64,000 nt of DNA from Scandinavium goeteborgense (GTDB taxonomy: Bacteria; Pseudomonadota; Gammaproteobacteria; Enterobacterales; Enterobacteriaceae): contig NZ_CP054058.1 in assembly GCF_003935895.2 (NCBI RefSeq), positions 744,001-808,000 on the forward strand, given 5' to 3'. The translations under genes were made by a program, and so were the position numbers. The notes beneath the pieces are model-generated. The model worked only from the letters and a program-made list of their open reading frames with translations. It did no database searches and was not told where the DNA came from. Positions 32,628 to 43,027 of the stretch are shown in pieces. Position 1 is the stretch's first letter. Every line of letters starts with the position of its first letter.

Positions 32628-33359
32628 TTATTGCTCCTTGGCGATGGCGGAAATGACGACCGCAGAGAACATACCGCACAGACCCGCCACCACGATGGCA
32701 CCTTCAAACTGGTAGTAGCTCAACAGCATCGACAGCACCAAGGAGATAGCCACGCCCACCAGAGTGCTGATTTTTTTGATCATCGGGACCACGATGGTAA
32801 TAAAAGTGGCGACGATGGAATAATCTAAATGATATTTGTCGAGGTCAGGCACCGAGGACGCCATGACGACGCCCATAAAGCTGAAGATATTCCACGACAA
32901 ATAAAACGTCAGCCCGGCACCAATCATGTATCCCGGCGTTAATTCCGTGCGTTTGTCTTTTGTTTCGCTCAGGGCAAATAATTCGTCAGTTAATAAAAAG
33001 CCGATCGGCAGACGTAATTTCGTTTTCAGGCAGGACACAAATTCCCGCAGCGTCAGGCCATAAATAAAGTGCTGAGAGGTGATGAAAAACACCGACACAA
33101 TAATGGTTAACACACTAGCGCCGGTCATGGTCAGGCCTAGCGTCACCAGCTGCGCGGCTCCGGCGAAGATAATTGCCGACATACCGATGCTTTGCCAAAA
33201 CGACAACCCCGCCTGAATCGCCATCGAACCGGCGAGGATCCCCCAAGGGATAACCGACACACACAGCGGTAGCATTTCTATCGCGCCGCGCATGAACGAT
33301 GAGCGGGGTGAACTTTGCAGTTCATTATATGCGCTGGATTCAGCGATGGCTTTTCTCAT
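32628..33359 (-). CDS. azlC: AzlC-family branched-chain amino acid exporter subunit
   Basis: A 243-residue inner-membrane protein with the AzlC signature (LPLCVSVIPWGILAGSMA, then IFAGAAQLVTLGL, residues about 30-70) and several helices. I chose ATG 33359; a TTG four codons upstream is open. Neither has a good ribosome site. It is the first transporter gene after the AraC-type regulator, 76 bp upstream, and is followed directly by azlD. Confidence 0.84.
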   Translation of the reverse strand: MRKAIAESSAYNELQSSPRSSFMRGAIEMLPLCVSVIPWGILAGSMAIQAGLSFWQSIGMSAIIFAGAAQLVTLGLTMTGASVLTIIVSVFFITSQHFIYGLTLREFVSCLKTKLRLPIGFLLTDELFALSETKDKRTELTPGYMIGAGLTFYLSWNIFSFMGVVMASSVPDLDKYHLDYSIVATFITIVVPMIKKISTLVGVAISLVLSMLLSYYQFEGAIVVAGLCGMFSAVVISAIAKEQ

Positions 33360-33435
33360 GGGATACGTCAACTGGCTTTACGAACATGCCGTTAACGCTA
33401 TAGGACGACCGGGATGGTGTATTGAATGAAATTGC

Positions 33436-34260
33436 TCAGGCTTTGAGGAATTCGCCCGGCGTAAGGCCGATGGAGTTTTTAAAATGGCGGTGGAAATGGC
33501 TCTGATCGGTGAAGCCGCAAATGATAGACGTATCGAGAATGGTTAACCCCTGGCGCAGCAGCGTGCGGGCTTTACGCAGACGGGCTTGTACCAGATAGGC
33601 GTGCGGAGTCATGCCAGTGATGGCTTTGAATTGCCTGAGAAAATGCCAGTGGCTGAGACCAGCGAGTTCCGCCAGACGGGTCAGCGTGTGGTCCTCTTCC
33701 GGGCAGCTGTCGATGTAATCTTTCGCCCGTAAAATGCGCTGCGTCGCGGCTGGAAGTTCAAGCGGTGCTTTACGCGTCCGGCTATAACGCACGCTGAGTA
33801 GCGTCAGGGAAGAGAGCAGCAGAGTCTCTTTCAGCAGATTATTGCCTTCTTTATCGAGCATGCTGAAGGTCAGCAGGAGTTGCTCTGAAAGGCCAGGATC
33901 GTGAATCACCGCGTCGGGGAACCAGGGAATGAAATCCTTGCCGTCCGGTACCTGGCGGAGAATGTTATTCAGCATATCCGGGTGCGGATAAATAGCGCGA
34001 TACGCCCAGCCGTGCTCGAGCTCAGAGCTGCCGGTATGCACATCGTCGGCGTTAACGATGATGATGTCTCCGCGTGGCGCAACGTGCTCGGCACCGGAAC
34101 GGTAAAAGCGCTGCGCACCCTGATCGATAACGCCGATGCAGAAGGTGTCATGCACATGCCGCGCAAAGCGCTGTTTGTAATAGCGCGCCTGCAGCATATC
34201 AATGCCACCCAGCGCGTCGATGCGGTGGAAGTGAGTTTGCTCTTTGTTTTTCAACGACAT
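33436..34260 (-). CDS. AraC-family transcriptional regulator
   Basis: A 274-residue regulator. The N-terminal half is a cupin-like sensing domain (FARHVHDTFCIGVIDQG, about residues 32-48), and the C-terminal two-HTH AraC domain is clear (LARLAELAGLSHWHFLRQFKAITGMTPHAYL and TSIICGFTDQSHFHRHFKNSIGLTPGEF). GGAGGGG lies before the ATG. It heads a co-directional azlC-azlD-desaturase set and probably controls it. Confidence 0.87.
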   Translation of the reverse strand: MSLKNKEQTHFHRIDALGGIDMLQARYYKQRFARHVHDTFCIGVIDQGAQRFYRSGAEHVAPRGDIIIVNADDVHTGSSELEHGWAYRAIYPHPDMLNNILRQVPDGKDFIPWFPDAVIHDPGLSEQLLLTFSMLDKEGNNLLKETLLLSSLTLLSVRYSRTRKAPLELPAATQRILRAKDYIDSCPEEDHTLTRLAELAGLSHWHFLRQFKAITGMTPHAYLVQARLRKARTLLRQGLTILDTSIICGFTDQSHFHRHFKNSIGLTPGEFLKA

Positions 34261-34330
34261 GTCACCCCTCCGCGGCTGTTTTGTATAAAATTGCTGTCGT
34301 CAGGCCCAATTAAACCCGACGACAGGTTCG

Positions 34331-35314
34331 TCAGACTTCTTCGAGTGAGTAGGGCAACGGTTCAATGTGCAGCGAGCCCGCATCATCACGCACGCGGAAG
34401 ACGCTGTCAGGCTCCATGTCGTTGTTCATCACCACCTGAACGCGCACGCTGCCGTCATCGAGCTGAACGGCCGCCAGCACGGTGCCCGTCCGACGCCAGT
34501 TTTCACCCATCTGCAGTTCGAGGTCTTCACCGGCTTCCGGCACGCGACTGGCACTTCCTGCCAGCGACCACAGCGCACGCTTGTTCGCACCGCGGAATTT
34601 CGCGCGGGCCACCATTTCCTGACCGGTATAGCAGCCTTTCTTAAAGCTGATGCCGCCAAGCGCCTGAATATTCGTGGCTTGTGGAATAAACTGCGCGCTG
34701 TTTACCGTGTCGATAACCGGCAGACCGGCTTCAATATTCAGCGCCAGCCATTGCTGGCTGTTGTTCAGTGCCGCTTCGCCACGCAGTGCGTCGGTCACAC
34801 GCTGGGCCGTTTCTTCGCTGACAACCAGCAGGAAACGCTCGGCTGGGTATTCCAGCCACAGTAGGGTGCTGTCGCCGTCACGAACGGTGTGGTTTTCGTT
34901 ATCTGGAAGCGTAGCAAAGACATTCGCCAACGCCGCGCGTGCCTGGAAACCGGCCACGCCAAGCAGCACACGGCTGTCGTCAGCGGCAATGTTCACTTTC
35001 GAGAACACGGCGTATTTCTTAAGCTCGGTGAGCTGCGCATCACGCAAATTACGACGTTCAATCCAGGCGAAGCCTTCTGGTTCGCGGAACAGACGCAGAT
35101 TGCTCCACATCTTGCCTTTAGGATCACAATGCGCCACCAGCAAATGCTGGTGTTCGGTCAATTGTGCGACATCTGCCGTCACCTGGCCCTGCAAATAGCT
35201 TTCGCCGTCTTTACCGCTAAGGGTCGCCAATGCCCAGTCATCGAGGGTCATCAGCGTTAACGGCAAACGTGCAGAAGAAGTGGGCTGGCGTGGAGGAAAA
35301 GGAGTAAAAGCCAT
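34331..35314 (-). CDS. ygfZ: tRNA-modifying, folate-binding protein YgfZ
   Basis: A 327-residue protein related to GcvT. The conserved motif KGCYTGQE, with its essential cysteine, is present at about residue 226-233. YgfZ binds folate and supports assembly or repair of certain Fe-S enzymes such as MiaB. AGGA lies before the ATG. It is divergent from sdhE. Confidence 0.95.
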   Translation of the reverse strand: MAFTPFPPRQPTSSARLPLTLMTLDDWALATLSGKDGESYLQGQVTADVAQLTEHQHLLVAHCDPKGKMWSNLRLFREPEGFAWIERRNLRDAQLTELKKYAVFSKVNIAADDSRVLLGVAGFQARAALANVFATLPDNENHTVRDGDSTLLWLEYPAERFLLVVSEETAQRVTDALRGEAALNNSQQWLALNIEAGLPVIDTVNSAQFIPQATNIQALGGISFKKGCYTGQEMVARAKFRGANKRALWSLAGSASRVPEAGEDLELQMGENWRRTGTVLAAVQLDDGSVRVQVVMNNDMEPDSVFRVRDDAGSLHIEPLPYSLEEV

Positions 35315-35561
35315 AGTCGTATCCTGAATAGCTTAACGCAGTGTTAATGACTCATGGTAAAAGAGCTATTGCGCATTGCAAGCCCTTTCCGAAGTCCATT
35401 TGTGCCATTATTCTGTTTTACGAGGCGGCGTGGAAAATAATGTAATACCTTGCATTCAGTAAGGATTTTCTCTGGAACAACGCCGCAATGAACAATATTG
35501 CTGTAATGTAAATGAATAAAACGCGTTAAACTACTTTGTAACGATATTCAGGAAGGACAAC

Positions 35562-35828
35562 ATGGACATCAACAATAAGGCCCGAATCCACTGGGCGTGT
35601 CGTCGAGGAATGCGCGAGCTCGATATTTCAATCATGCCGTTTTTTGAGTATGAGTACGACACACTGAGCGATGGCGATAAAGCGCTGTTTATTCGTCTTC
35701 TGGAATGCGACGACCCGGATTTGTTCAACTGGCTGATGAATCATGGCAAGCCAGCGGATGCGGAAATGCAACGGATGGTGCAACTTATTCAAACACGGAA
35801 TCGGGAACGTGGTCCTGTGGCAATCTGA
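35562..35828 (+). CDS. sdhE: FAD assembly factor SdhE
   Basis: An 88-residue protein needed for attaching FAD to succinate dehydrogenase and fumarate reductase flavoproteins. The signature RRGMRELD lies at residues 14-21. The sequence matches E. coli SdhE (YgfY). AGGA lies before the ATG. It overlaps ygfX by 20 bases. Confidence 0.95.
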   Translation: MDINNKARIHWACRRGMRELDISIMPFFEYEYDTLSDGDKALFIRLLECDDPDLFNWLMNHGKPADAEMQRMVQLIQTRNRERGPVAI

Positions 35829-36219
35829 TCTACGCGTCTCATGGCGCGCGCAATGGGTTTCTTTATTACTCCACGGGCTGGTGGCGGCTTTTATTTTGCT
35901 GATGCCCTGGCCGCTGAGCTTTACGCCGTTATGGCTGCTGTTACTGTCGCTGGTGGTATTCGACTGCGTGCGCAGCCAGCGGCGGATTAACGCCACTCAG
36001 GGAGAGATAAAACTGCTGATGGATTCTCGTCTGCGCTGGCAAAACCAGGAGTGGGACCTGCTGGGTACGCCCTGGGTGCTCAACAGCGGCATGATGCTGC
36101 GTCTGCGGCGGGTCGATGGGCGCAAGAAAGCGCACCTGTGGCTGGCGGCAGATAGCATGGATACGGGAGAGTGGCGGGATTTGCGCCGGACTATTTTGCA
36201 ACAGCCAGCGCAACAGTAA
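35809..36219 (+). CDS. ygfX: YgfX (CptA) membrane protein
   Basis: A 136-residue protein with two N-terminal membrane helices and a cytoplasmic part. It starts with GTG ([12 protein letters not shown]), as the E. coli gene does, inside the end of sdhE. In E. coli it is described as the toxin (CptA) of a pair with SdhE and as an effector on FtsZ and MreB; that role is debated. The open frame upstream of the GTG lies in sdhE and is not part of it. Confidence 0.9.
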   Translation: MVLWQSDLRVSWRAQWVSLLLHGLVAAFILLMPWPLSFTPLWLLLLSLVVFDCVRSQRRINATQGEIKLLMDSRLRWQNQEWDLLGTPWVLNSGMMLRLRRVDGRKKAHLWLAADSMDTGEWRDLRRTILQQPAQQ

Positions 36220-36226
36220 CGTCAAA

Positions 36227-36748
36227 TCAGGAGAACTGTTCGGCCATTTCGCCGAGGATCTGTTCGCACCAGGTCTGCAGGCGCTCGTCGCTCAGGTCGT
36301 ACTGATTCGTCTCATCCAGCGCGAGGCCGACAAACAGTTGGCCGTCCGCAATCACCGCTTTCGGGCTGGTAAACTCATATCCTTCCGTCGGCCAGTAGCC
36401 GATGAACTTCACCGATTTGCGGATAAGCTTGTCATGCAGCATGCCTAACGCATCGAGGAACCACTCGCCGTAGCCGAGCTGGTCGCCCATGCCGTACATC
36501 GCGACAATTTTGCCGTCCAGATTCAGGTTATCCAGCTGTTCCCAGATGGCTTCCCAGTCTTCCTGAATCTCACCAAAATCCCAGGTCGGAATACCGAGGA
36601 TCAGAACGTCGTACTGCTCCATCAGCGAAGGAGAATCATCCTTCAGATTGTGCAACGTCACCAGCTCTGCGCCGATAATGTCGCGGATCTTCTCCGCTGC
36701 CATTTCGGTATAACAGGTACTGGAACCGTAAAAGAGGCCAATTTTCAT
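36227..36748 (-). CDS. fldB: Flavodoxin 2
   Basis: A 173-residue FMN-binding electron carrier. The phosphate loop [11 protein letters not shown] lies at residues 8-18, and the FMN-stacking segments IPTWDFGE and [11 protein letters not shown] follow. It matches E. coli FldB. It is divergent from xerD and convergent with ygfX, 7 bp apart. Confidence 0.95.
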   Translation of the reverse strand: MKIGLFYGSSTCYTEMAAEKIRDIIGAELVTLHNLKDDSPSLMEQYDVLILGIPTWDFGEIQEDWEAIWEQLDNLNLDGKIVAMYGMGDQLGYGEWFLDALGMLHDKLIRKSVKFIGYWPTEGYEFTSPKAVIADGQLFVGLALDETNQYDLSDERLQTWCEQILGEMAEQFS

Positions 36749-36846
36749 CGCGAAAACTCTCAGTGCTTGCTATGACTTTGCGCTAGTGTATCAGAAAGGC
36801 ATCGCCTTAAGGCATAATGAGCCGGACTGCACCCACAGGAGGCTAC

Positions 36847-37743
36847 GTGGAAAAGGATCTCGCGCAAATCGAACAGTTTCTCGATGCGCTATGGCTGGAG
36901 AAAAACCTCGCTGAGAATACCCTTAGCGCCTATCGTCGTGATTTAACGATGGTTGTAGAATGGATGCACAAAAACAGCCTGACGAGCGAAACGGTGCAAC
37001 GTTCGGACCTGCAGTCTTTGCTGGCTGAGCGGGTCGAAGGCGGTTACAAAGCCACCAGTTCAGCCCGTCTGTTAAGCGCCATGCGTCGCTTCTTTCAGCA
37101 TCTGTATCGGGAAAAGCTGCGCCCGGACGATCCCAGTGCGCAGCTGGCATCCCCGAAGCTTCCGCAGCGGTTGCCCAAAGATCTGAGCGAAGCGCAGGTC
37201 GATCGCCTGCTCCAGGCGCCGCTGGTGGATGTTCCGCTGGAACTGCGCGACAAAGCGATGCTCGAAGTGCTTTATGCCACCGGGCTTCGCGTTACCGAAC
37301 TGGTCGGGCTGACGATGAGTGATATCAGCCTGCGTCAGGGTGTGGTGCGAGTTATCGGTAAAGGCAATAAAGAACGGCTGGTTCCGCTTGGCGAAGAGGC
37401 GGTGTACTGGCTGGAAAACTACCTTGAGCACGGTCGCCCGTGGCTGCTCAACGGCGTGTCTATCGACGTGCTGTTTCCCAGCCAACGCGCCCAGCAGATG
37501 ACGCGCCAGACATTCTGGCATCGAATAAAACACTACGCCGTGCTGGCGGGCATCGATAGCGCAAAACTGTCACCGCACGTACTGCGTCATGCGTTTGCCA
37601 CGCATCTGCTCAACCACGGCGCGGATTTACGCGTGGTGCAGATGCTGCTTGGGCACAGCGATCTCTCGACAACACAGATTTATACGCACGTCGCCACGGA
37701 GCGACTGCGACAACTTCATCAACAGCATCACCCACGGGCGTGA
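36847..37743 (+). CDS. xerD: Site-specific tyrosine recombinase XerD
   Basis: A 298-residue recombinase that resolves chromosome dimers at dif together with XerC. The catalytic residues are visible: R in ATGLRVTELVGL, K in GKGNKERLVP, HVLRHAFATH, LLGHSDLSTT and the nucleophile Tyr in TQIYTHV. The GTG at 36847 has AGGAGG and gives the E. coli length; the open frame upstream is unsupported. It heads the xerD-dsbC-recJ operon. Confidence 0.96.
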   Translation: MEKDLAQIEQFLDALWLEKNLAENTLSAYRRDLTMVVEWMHKNSLTSETVQRSDLQSLLAERVEGGYKATSSARLLSAMRRFFQHLYREKLRPDDPSAQLASPKLPQRLPKDLSEAQVDRLLQAPLVDVPLELRDKAMLEVLYATGLRVTELVGLTMSDISLRQGVVRVIGKGNKERLVPLGEEAVYWLENYLEHGRPWLLNGVSIDVLFPSQRAQQMTRQTFWHRIKHYAVLAGIDSAKLSPHVLRHAFATHLLNHGADLRVVQMLLGHSDLSTTQIYTHVATERLRQLHQQHHPRA

Positions 37744-37771
37744 GCTGCAAACGAAAGAGACAGGAAAGTTT

Positions 37772-38485
37772 ATGAAAAAAGGTTTAGCGATGTTCTCCCT
37801 GCTGGCAGCAGCACTGTGCGGTACTGCTCACGCTGACGATGCGGCCGTTCAGCAGTCGCTGGCAAAGCTTGGCGTGCAGAGCACGGATATTCAGTCTTCG
37901 CCAGTTGCGGGCATGAAAACCGTGCTGACGAACAGCGGCGTGCTGTATGTGACCGAAGACGGCAAGCACATTATTCAGGGCCCGATGTACGACGTCAGCG
38001 GCGCACAGCCTGTGAACGTGACCAATCAGTTGCTGATGGGCAAACTGAACGCGCTGCAAAAAGAGATGATTGTCTACAAAGCCGCGCAGGAAAAACATGT
38101 GATTACTGTGTTCACGGACATCACCTGCGGCTACTGCCACAAATTGCATGAAGAGATGAAAGACTACAACGCGCTGGGGATCACCGTGCGTTACCTGGCC
38201 TTCCCGCGTCAGGGCGTGCAGAGCCAGGCTGAGCAGGACATGAAATCCATCTGGTGTGCGAAAGATCGCAACAAAGCCTTTGATGATGCGATGAATGGCA
38301 AAGGCGTCCAGGCGGCGAGCTGCGATATTAATATCGCGAATCACTACGCACTGGGCGTGCAGTTTGGCGTGAACGGCACCCCGGCCATCGTGCTGAATGA
38401 CGGCTACGTAGTGCCAGGCTATCAGGGTCCGAAGGAAATGAAAGCCTTCCTCGATGAGCATACAAAACAGACCAGCGGTAAATAA
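37772..38485 (+). CDS. dsbC: Thiol:disulfide interchange protein DsbC
   Basis: A 237-residue periplasmic disulfide isomerase. A signal peptide (cleavage after AHA) is followed by a dimerisation domain and a thioredoxin domain with the CGYC active site (in TDITCGYCHKLH). DsbC corrects wrong disulfides and is kept reduced by DsbD. ATG 37772 has AGGA; the open upstream frame overlaps xerD. Confidence 0.95.
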   Translation: MKKGLAMFSLLAAALCGTAHADDAAVQQSLAKLGVQSTDIQSSPVAGMKTVLTNSGVLYVTEDGKHIIQGPMYDVSGAQPVNVTNQLLMGKLNALQKEMIVYKAAQEKHVITVFTDITCGYCHKLHEEMKDYNALGITVRYLAFPRQGVQSQAEQDMKSIWCAKDRNKAFDDAMNGKGVQAASCDINIANHYALGVQFGVNGTPAIVLNDGYVVPGYQGPKEMKAFLDEHTKQTSGK

Positions 38486-38490
38486 TCGGC

Positions 38491-40224
38491 GTGAAACAGC
38501 AGATACAACTTCGTCGCCGGGAAGTGGACAGCTCGGCGCAGCTGCCGGCCGATCTCCCGCCTTTGCTCCAGCGGCTGTACGCCAGCCGTGGGGTTCTGAG
38601 TGCAGCCGATCTCGAACGTAGCGTCAAAGGCATGCTGCCGTGGCAGCAGCTTTCCGGCGTTGATAAAGCTGTTGAGATGCTCTACGACGCGTTTCGTGAA
38701 GGGCTGCGGATTGTCGTGGTCGGTGATTTTGATGCCGATGGCGCAACCAGCACCGCGCTGAGCGTGCTGGGCCTGCGCCAGCTGGGCTGCAGCAATGTTA
38801 CCTATCTGGTGCCGAACCGTTTTGAAGACGGTTATGGCTTAAGCCCGGAAGTGGTGGATCAGGCTCATGCCCGCGGCGCGCAGATGATCATGACCGTCGA
38901 TAACGGTATTTCTTCGCACTCCGGCGTCGACCGTGCGCATGCGCTGGGAATCCCCGTACTGGTTACCGATCACCACCTGCCTGGCGATACGCTGCCTGCG
39001 GCAGAGGCCATCATTAACCCGAATCTGCGAGATTGTGATTTCCCATCGAAATCATTGGCCGGTGTTGGCGTCGCGTTTTATTTGATGCTGGCGCTGCGCA
39101 CCCATTTACGCGATCGCGGCTGGTTTGAGGCGCAGGGCATTGCGGTGCCTAACCTCGCAGAACTGCTCGATTTGGTGGCGCTGGGCACCGTCGCGGATGT
39201 GGTTCCGCTCGATGCTAACAACCGCATTCTGACGTGGCAGGGGCTGAGCCGGATCCGCGCCGGAAAATGCCGTCCGGGCATTAAAGCCCTGTTGGAAGTC
39301 TCTAATCGCGACGCGCAAAAACTGGCGGCCAGCGATCTCGGTTTTGCGCTCGGCCCGCGCCTGAATGCGGCAGGGCGTCTGGACGATATGTCCGTCGGCG
39401 TTGCGCTGTTGCTCAGTGACAATATTGGCGAGGCGCGCCAGCTCGCGAATGAACTCGATGCGCTGAACCAGACGCGAAAAGAAATCGAGCAGGGGATGCA
39501 GGCCGAAGCGCTAACGCTGTGCGAGAAACTTGAGCGCAGCAGCGAAGCGCTGCCCGGCGGTCTCGCCATGTACCATCCTGAATGGCATCAGGGCGTAGTC
39601 GGCATTCTGGCTTCACGTATCAAAGAGCGTTTCCATCGCCCGGTGATTGCCTTTGCGCCTGCGGGCGACGGCACGCTGAAAGGCTCCGGTCGCTCGATTC
39701 AGGGTCTGCACATGCGTGATGCCCTGGAGCGTCTCGATACGCTGTATCCTGGCATGATGATCAAGTTCGGCGGCCACGCGATGGCGGCGGGTTTGTCGCT
39801 GGAAGAGGCGCGCTTTGACGAGTTCCAGCAGCGTTTCGGCGAACTGGTGACCGAATGGTTAGACCCGGCGCTGTTACAGGGTGAAGTGGTATCCGATGGC
39901 CCATTGGCGGCAGCGGATATGACCATGGAAATCGCACAGATGCTGCGTGACGCGGGCCCGTGGGGGCAGATGTTCCCGGAACCGTTGTTCGATGGGCGTT
40001 TTCGACTGCTGCAACAGCGGCTGGTGGGCGAGCGTCACCTGAAGGTGATGGTCGAACCGGTTGGCGGTGGCCCACTGCTCGACGGTATTGCGTTTAACGT
40101 GGATACCGCCTGCTGGCCGGATAACGGCGTGCGCGAAGTGGAACTGGCCTACAAGCTGGATATTAACGAGTTTCGCGGCAACCGCAGCCTGCAACTGATC
40201 ATCGACAATATCTGGCCAATTTAG
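38491..40224 (+). CDS. recJ: Single-stranded-DNA-specific exonuclease RecJ
   Basis: A 577-residue 5'-3' exonuclease for repair and recombination. The DHH-family motifs are present: VVVGDFDADGATST, DNGISS, TDHHLPG, and the DHHA1-type GGHAMAAG near residue 425. It starts with GTG five bases after the dsbC stop. The length equals E. coli RecJ. Confidence 0.96.
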   Translation: MKQQIQLRRREVDSSAQLPADLPPLLQRLYASRGVLSAADLERSVKGMLPWQQLSGVDKAVEMLYDAFREGLRIVVVGDFDADGATSTALSVLGLRQLGCSNVTYLVPNRFEDGYGLSPEVVDQAHARGAQMIMTVDNGISSHSGVDRAHALGIPVLVTDHHLPGDTLPAAEAIINPNLRDCDFPSKSLAGVGVAFYLMLALRTHLRDRGWFEAQGIAVPNLAELLDLVALGTVADVVPLDANNRILTWQGLSRIRAGKCRPGIKALLEVSNRDAQKLAASDLGFALGPRLNAAGRLDDMSVGVALLLSDNIGEARQLANELDALNQTRKEIEQGMQAEALTLCEKLERSSEALPGGLAMYHPEWHQGVVGILASRIKERFHRPVIAFAPAGDGTLKGSGRSIQGLHMRDALERLDTLYPGMMIKFGGHAMAAGLSLEEARFDEFQQRFGELVTEWLDPALLQGEVVSDGPLAAADMTMEIAQMLRDAGPWGQMFPEPLFDGRFRLLQQRLVGERHLKVMVEPVGGGPLLDGIAFNVDTACWPDNGVREVELAYKLDINEFRGNRSLQLIIDNIWPI

Positions 40225-40314
40225 CGTCAGTATTTCCTATAAAAAAGAGCGGAGATCCGTTAAAATCCCGCTCTTATCACCGCATTTTTACAAGCCCAGA
40301 AAAGATAATCGACC

Positions 40315-41413
40315 ATGTTTGAAATTAATCCGGTAAAAAATCGCATTCAAGACCTCACGGAGCGTTCAGACGTTCTTCGGGGGTATCTTTGACTATGATG
40401 CCAAGAAAGAGCGTCTGGAAGAAGTAAACGCCGAGCTGGAACAGCCGGACGTGTGGAACGAACCCGATCGCGCACAAGCGCTGGGTAAAGAGCGTTCTTC
40501 ACTGGAAGCTATCGTTGAAACCCTGGACCAGATGTCGCAGGGTCTGGAAGACGTTTCCGGCCTGCTGGAATTGGCTGTTGAAGCCGATGACGAAGAAACC
40601 TTCAATGAAGCCGTCGCTGAGCTCGACGTGCTGGAAGACAAGCTGGCGCAGCTGGAATTCCGCCGCATGTTCTCCGGTGAGTACGACAAAGCAGATTGCT
40701 ATCTCGATATTCAGGCGGGTTCTGGCGGCACCGAAGCGCAGGACTGGGCCAGCATGCTGACGCGTATGTATCTGCGTTGGGCAGAAGCGCGCGGCTTTAA
40801 AACCGAAATTATCGAAGAGTCTGAAGGCGAAGTGGCGGGTATCAAATCTGTCACCATCCGTATTCAGGGCGAATACGCCTTCGGCTGGTTACGTACCGAA
40901 ACTGGCGTGCATCGCCTGGTGCGTAAGAGCCCGTTTGACTCCGGCGGCCGTCGTCATACCTCGTTCAGTTCCGCCTTCGTCTACCCGGAAGTGGATGATG
41001 ATATCGATATCGATATCAATCCAGCCGATCTGCGTATCGACGTATACCGCGCCTCTGGTGCGGGTGGTCAGCACGTTAACCGTACAGAATCTGCGGTACG
41101 TATTACCCACCTTCCAACCAATACCGTTACTCAGTGCCAGAACGACCGTTCGCAGCATAAGAACAAAGATCAGGCCATGAAGCAGATGAAAGCTAAGCTG
41201 TACGAGCTGGAAATGCAGAAGAAAAATGCTGAGAAGCAGGCGGCGGAAGATAACAAGTCGGACATCGGCTGGGGCAGCCAGATTCGTTCATACGTACTGG
41301 ACGATTCCCGTATCAAGGACCTGCGTACCGGGGTTGAAACCCGCAATACCCAGGCGGTACTGGACGGCAGCCTCGACCAATTTATCGAAGCAAGTTTGAA
41401 AGCAGGGTTATGA
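40315..41413 (+). CDS. prfB: Peptide chain release factor 2 (programmed +1 frameshift)
   Basis: RF2, 365 residues after frameshifting, reads UGA and UAA stops. Codons 1-25 run from ATG 40315 to 40389, a TGA follows at 40390-40392, and the main frame resumes at 40391 and ends at 41413. The GGQ motif lies at residues 250-252 and the stop-codon motif SPF further upstream. Residue 246 is Ala, as in most bacteria and unlike the Thr of E. coli K-12. It is followed by lysS 9 bp later. Confidence 0.97.
40378..40393 (+). promoter_or_regulatory. prfB programmed frameshift site
   Basis: CGGGGGTATCTTTGAC carries the internal Shine-Dalgarno-like GGGGG, three bases, then the slippery CTT followed by TGA and C. 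When RF2 is scarce the ribosome slips +1 and makes more RF2, which is autoregulation. Confidence 0.95.
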
Positions 41414-41422
41414 GGAATCAAT

Positions 41423-42940
41423 ATGTCTGAACAACAAGCACAGGGCGCTGACGAAGTCGTCGATCTTAATAACGAACTGAAATCTCGTCGTGATAAGTTG
41501 GTTGCGCTGCGTGAGCAGGGCATCGCTTTCCCGAACGATTTCCGTCGCGATCATACCTCCGACCAGCTGCACGCCGAATTCGGCACCAAAGAAAATGAAG
41601 AGCTGGAAGCGCTGAACGTTGAAGTCACCGTTGCTGGCCGCATGATGACCCGTCGTATCATGGGTAAAGCGTCGTTTGTGACGTTGCAGGACGTTGGCGG
41701 CCGTATTCAGCTGTACGTTGCCCGTGACGATCTGCCGGAAGGCGTATACAACGAACAGTTCAAGAAATGGGACCTGGGCGATATCCTCGGCGCAAAAGGT
41801 AAGCTGTTCAGAACCAAGACCGGTGAGCTGTCCATTCATTGCACCGAACTGCGTCTGCTGACCAAAGCCCTGCGCCCACTGCCGGATAAATTCCACGGTC
41901 TGCAGGATCAGGAAGCGCGCTACCGTCAGCGTTATCTGGACCTCATCGCCAACGATACGTCTCGCAACACCTTTAAAGTCCGTTCCCAGATTATGGCGGG
42001 TATCCGTCAGTTCATGGTTGGCCGTGACTTTATGGAAGTTGAAACTCCAATGATGCAGGTGATCCCGGGTGGCGCCTCCGCACGTCCGTTCATCACCCAT
42101 CACAATGCCCTCGACCTTGACATGTACCTGCGTATCGCGCCGGAACTGTACCTGAAGCGTCTGGTCGTGGGTGGCTTCGAACGCGTGTTCGAAATCAACC
42201 GTAACTTCCGTAATGAAGGCGTCTCCGTTCGTCATAACCCAGAGTTCACCATGATGGAACTCTATATGGCGTATGCAGATTACAAAGACCTGATCGAGCT
42301 GACCGAATCCCTGTTCCGTACTCTGGCGCAGGATATTCTTGGCAAAACTGAAGTGCCTTATGGCGATCAGACCTTCGACTTTGGTAAGCCGTTCGTGAAG
42401 CTGACCATGCGCGAAGCGATCAAAAAATACCGTCCAGAAACCAACATGGCTGACCTGGATAATTTCGACGCGGCGAAAGCTATCGCGGCTGAAATCGGTA
42501 TTAAGGTTGAGAAGAGCTGGGGTCTGGGCCGTACCGTGACCGAGATCTTCGAAGAAGTGGCGGAAGCGCACCTGATTCAGCCAACCTTCATCACTGAATA
42601 CCCGGCAGAAGTGTCTCCGCTGGCGCGTCGTAATGATGATAACCCGGAAATTACCGACCGCTTTGAATTCTTCATCGGTGGCCGTGAAATCGGCAACGGC
42701 TTTAGCGAGCTGAACGATGCAGAAGATCAGGCACAGCGTTTCCAGGACCAGGTTGATGCGAAAGCAGCCGGTGATGACGAAGCGATGTTCTTCGATGAAG
42801 ACTACGTTACCGCTCTGGAACACGGTCTGCCGCCAACGGCGGGTCTGGGCATTGGTATCGACCGTATGGTTATGCTGTTCACCAACAGCCACACCATCCG
42901 TGACGTGATCCTGTTCCCGGCAATGCGTCCGACTAAATAA
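41423..42940 (+). CDS. lysS: Lysyl-tRNA synthetase, class II
   Basis: A 505-residue class II synthetase with an N-terminal OB-fold anticodon-binding domain (about residues 60-150) and the catalytic motifs: motif 2 ([21 protein letters not shown]) and motif 3 ([14 protein letters not shown]). GAGGA lies before the ATG. It follows prfB as in E. coli and ends at a terminator. Confidence 0.97.
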   Translation: MSEQQAQGADEVVDLNNELKSRRDKLVALREQGIAFPNDFRRDHTSDQLHAEFGTKENEELEALNVEVTVAGRMMTRRIMGKASFVTLQDVGGRIQLYVARDDLPEGVYNEQFKKWDLGDILGAKGKLFRTKTGELSIHCTELRLLTKALRPLPDKFHGLQDQEARYRQRYLDLIANDTSRNTFKVRSQIMAGIRQFMVGRDFMEVETPMMQVIPGGASARPFITHHNALDLDMYLRIAPELYLKRLVVGGFERVFEINRNFRNEGVSVRHNPEFTMMELYMAYADYKDLIELTESLFRTLAQDILGKTEVPYGDQTFDFGKPFVKLTMREAIKKYRPETNMADLDNFDAAKAIAAEIGIKVEKSWGLGRTVTEIFEEVAEAHLIQPTFITEYPAEVSPLARRNDDNPEITDRFEFFIGGREIGNGFSELNDAEDQAQRFQDQVDAKAAGDDEAMFFDEDYVTALEHGLPPTAGLGIGIDRMVMLFTNSHTIRDVILFPAMRPTK

Positions 42941-42980
42941 GTCGAACATGACCGGAGACGTCATGGTCTCCGGTGTAAAA

Positions 42981-43015
42981 AAAGCCCGGTTTGCTTGCGC
43001 AACCGGGTTTTTTTT
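42981..43015 (+). terminator. Terminator after lysS
   Basis: A stem CCCGGTT..GC/GC..AACCGGG with a TTGC loop, flanked by A and T runs. A second short hairpin (ACCGGAGAC/GTCTCCGGT) lies just upstream. It probably serves the convergent idi as well. Confidence 0.85.
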
Positions 43016-43027
43016 ATGCTTTGCGCG

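Noticed and set aside
40315-40392. prfB as a broken gene because of the early TGA
   Set aside because: The TGA is the programmed frameshift signal and the downstream frame is complete.
41408-42964. Long antisense open frame in lysS (518 codons)
   Set aside because: Same shadow effect over a highly biased gene; no ribosome site or domain.
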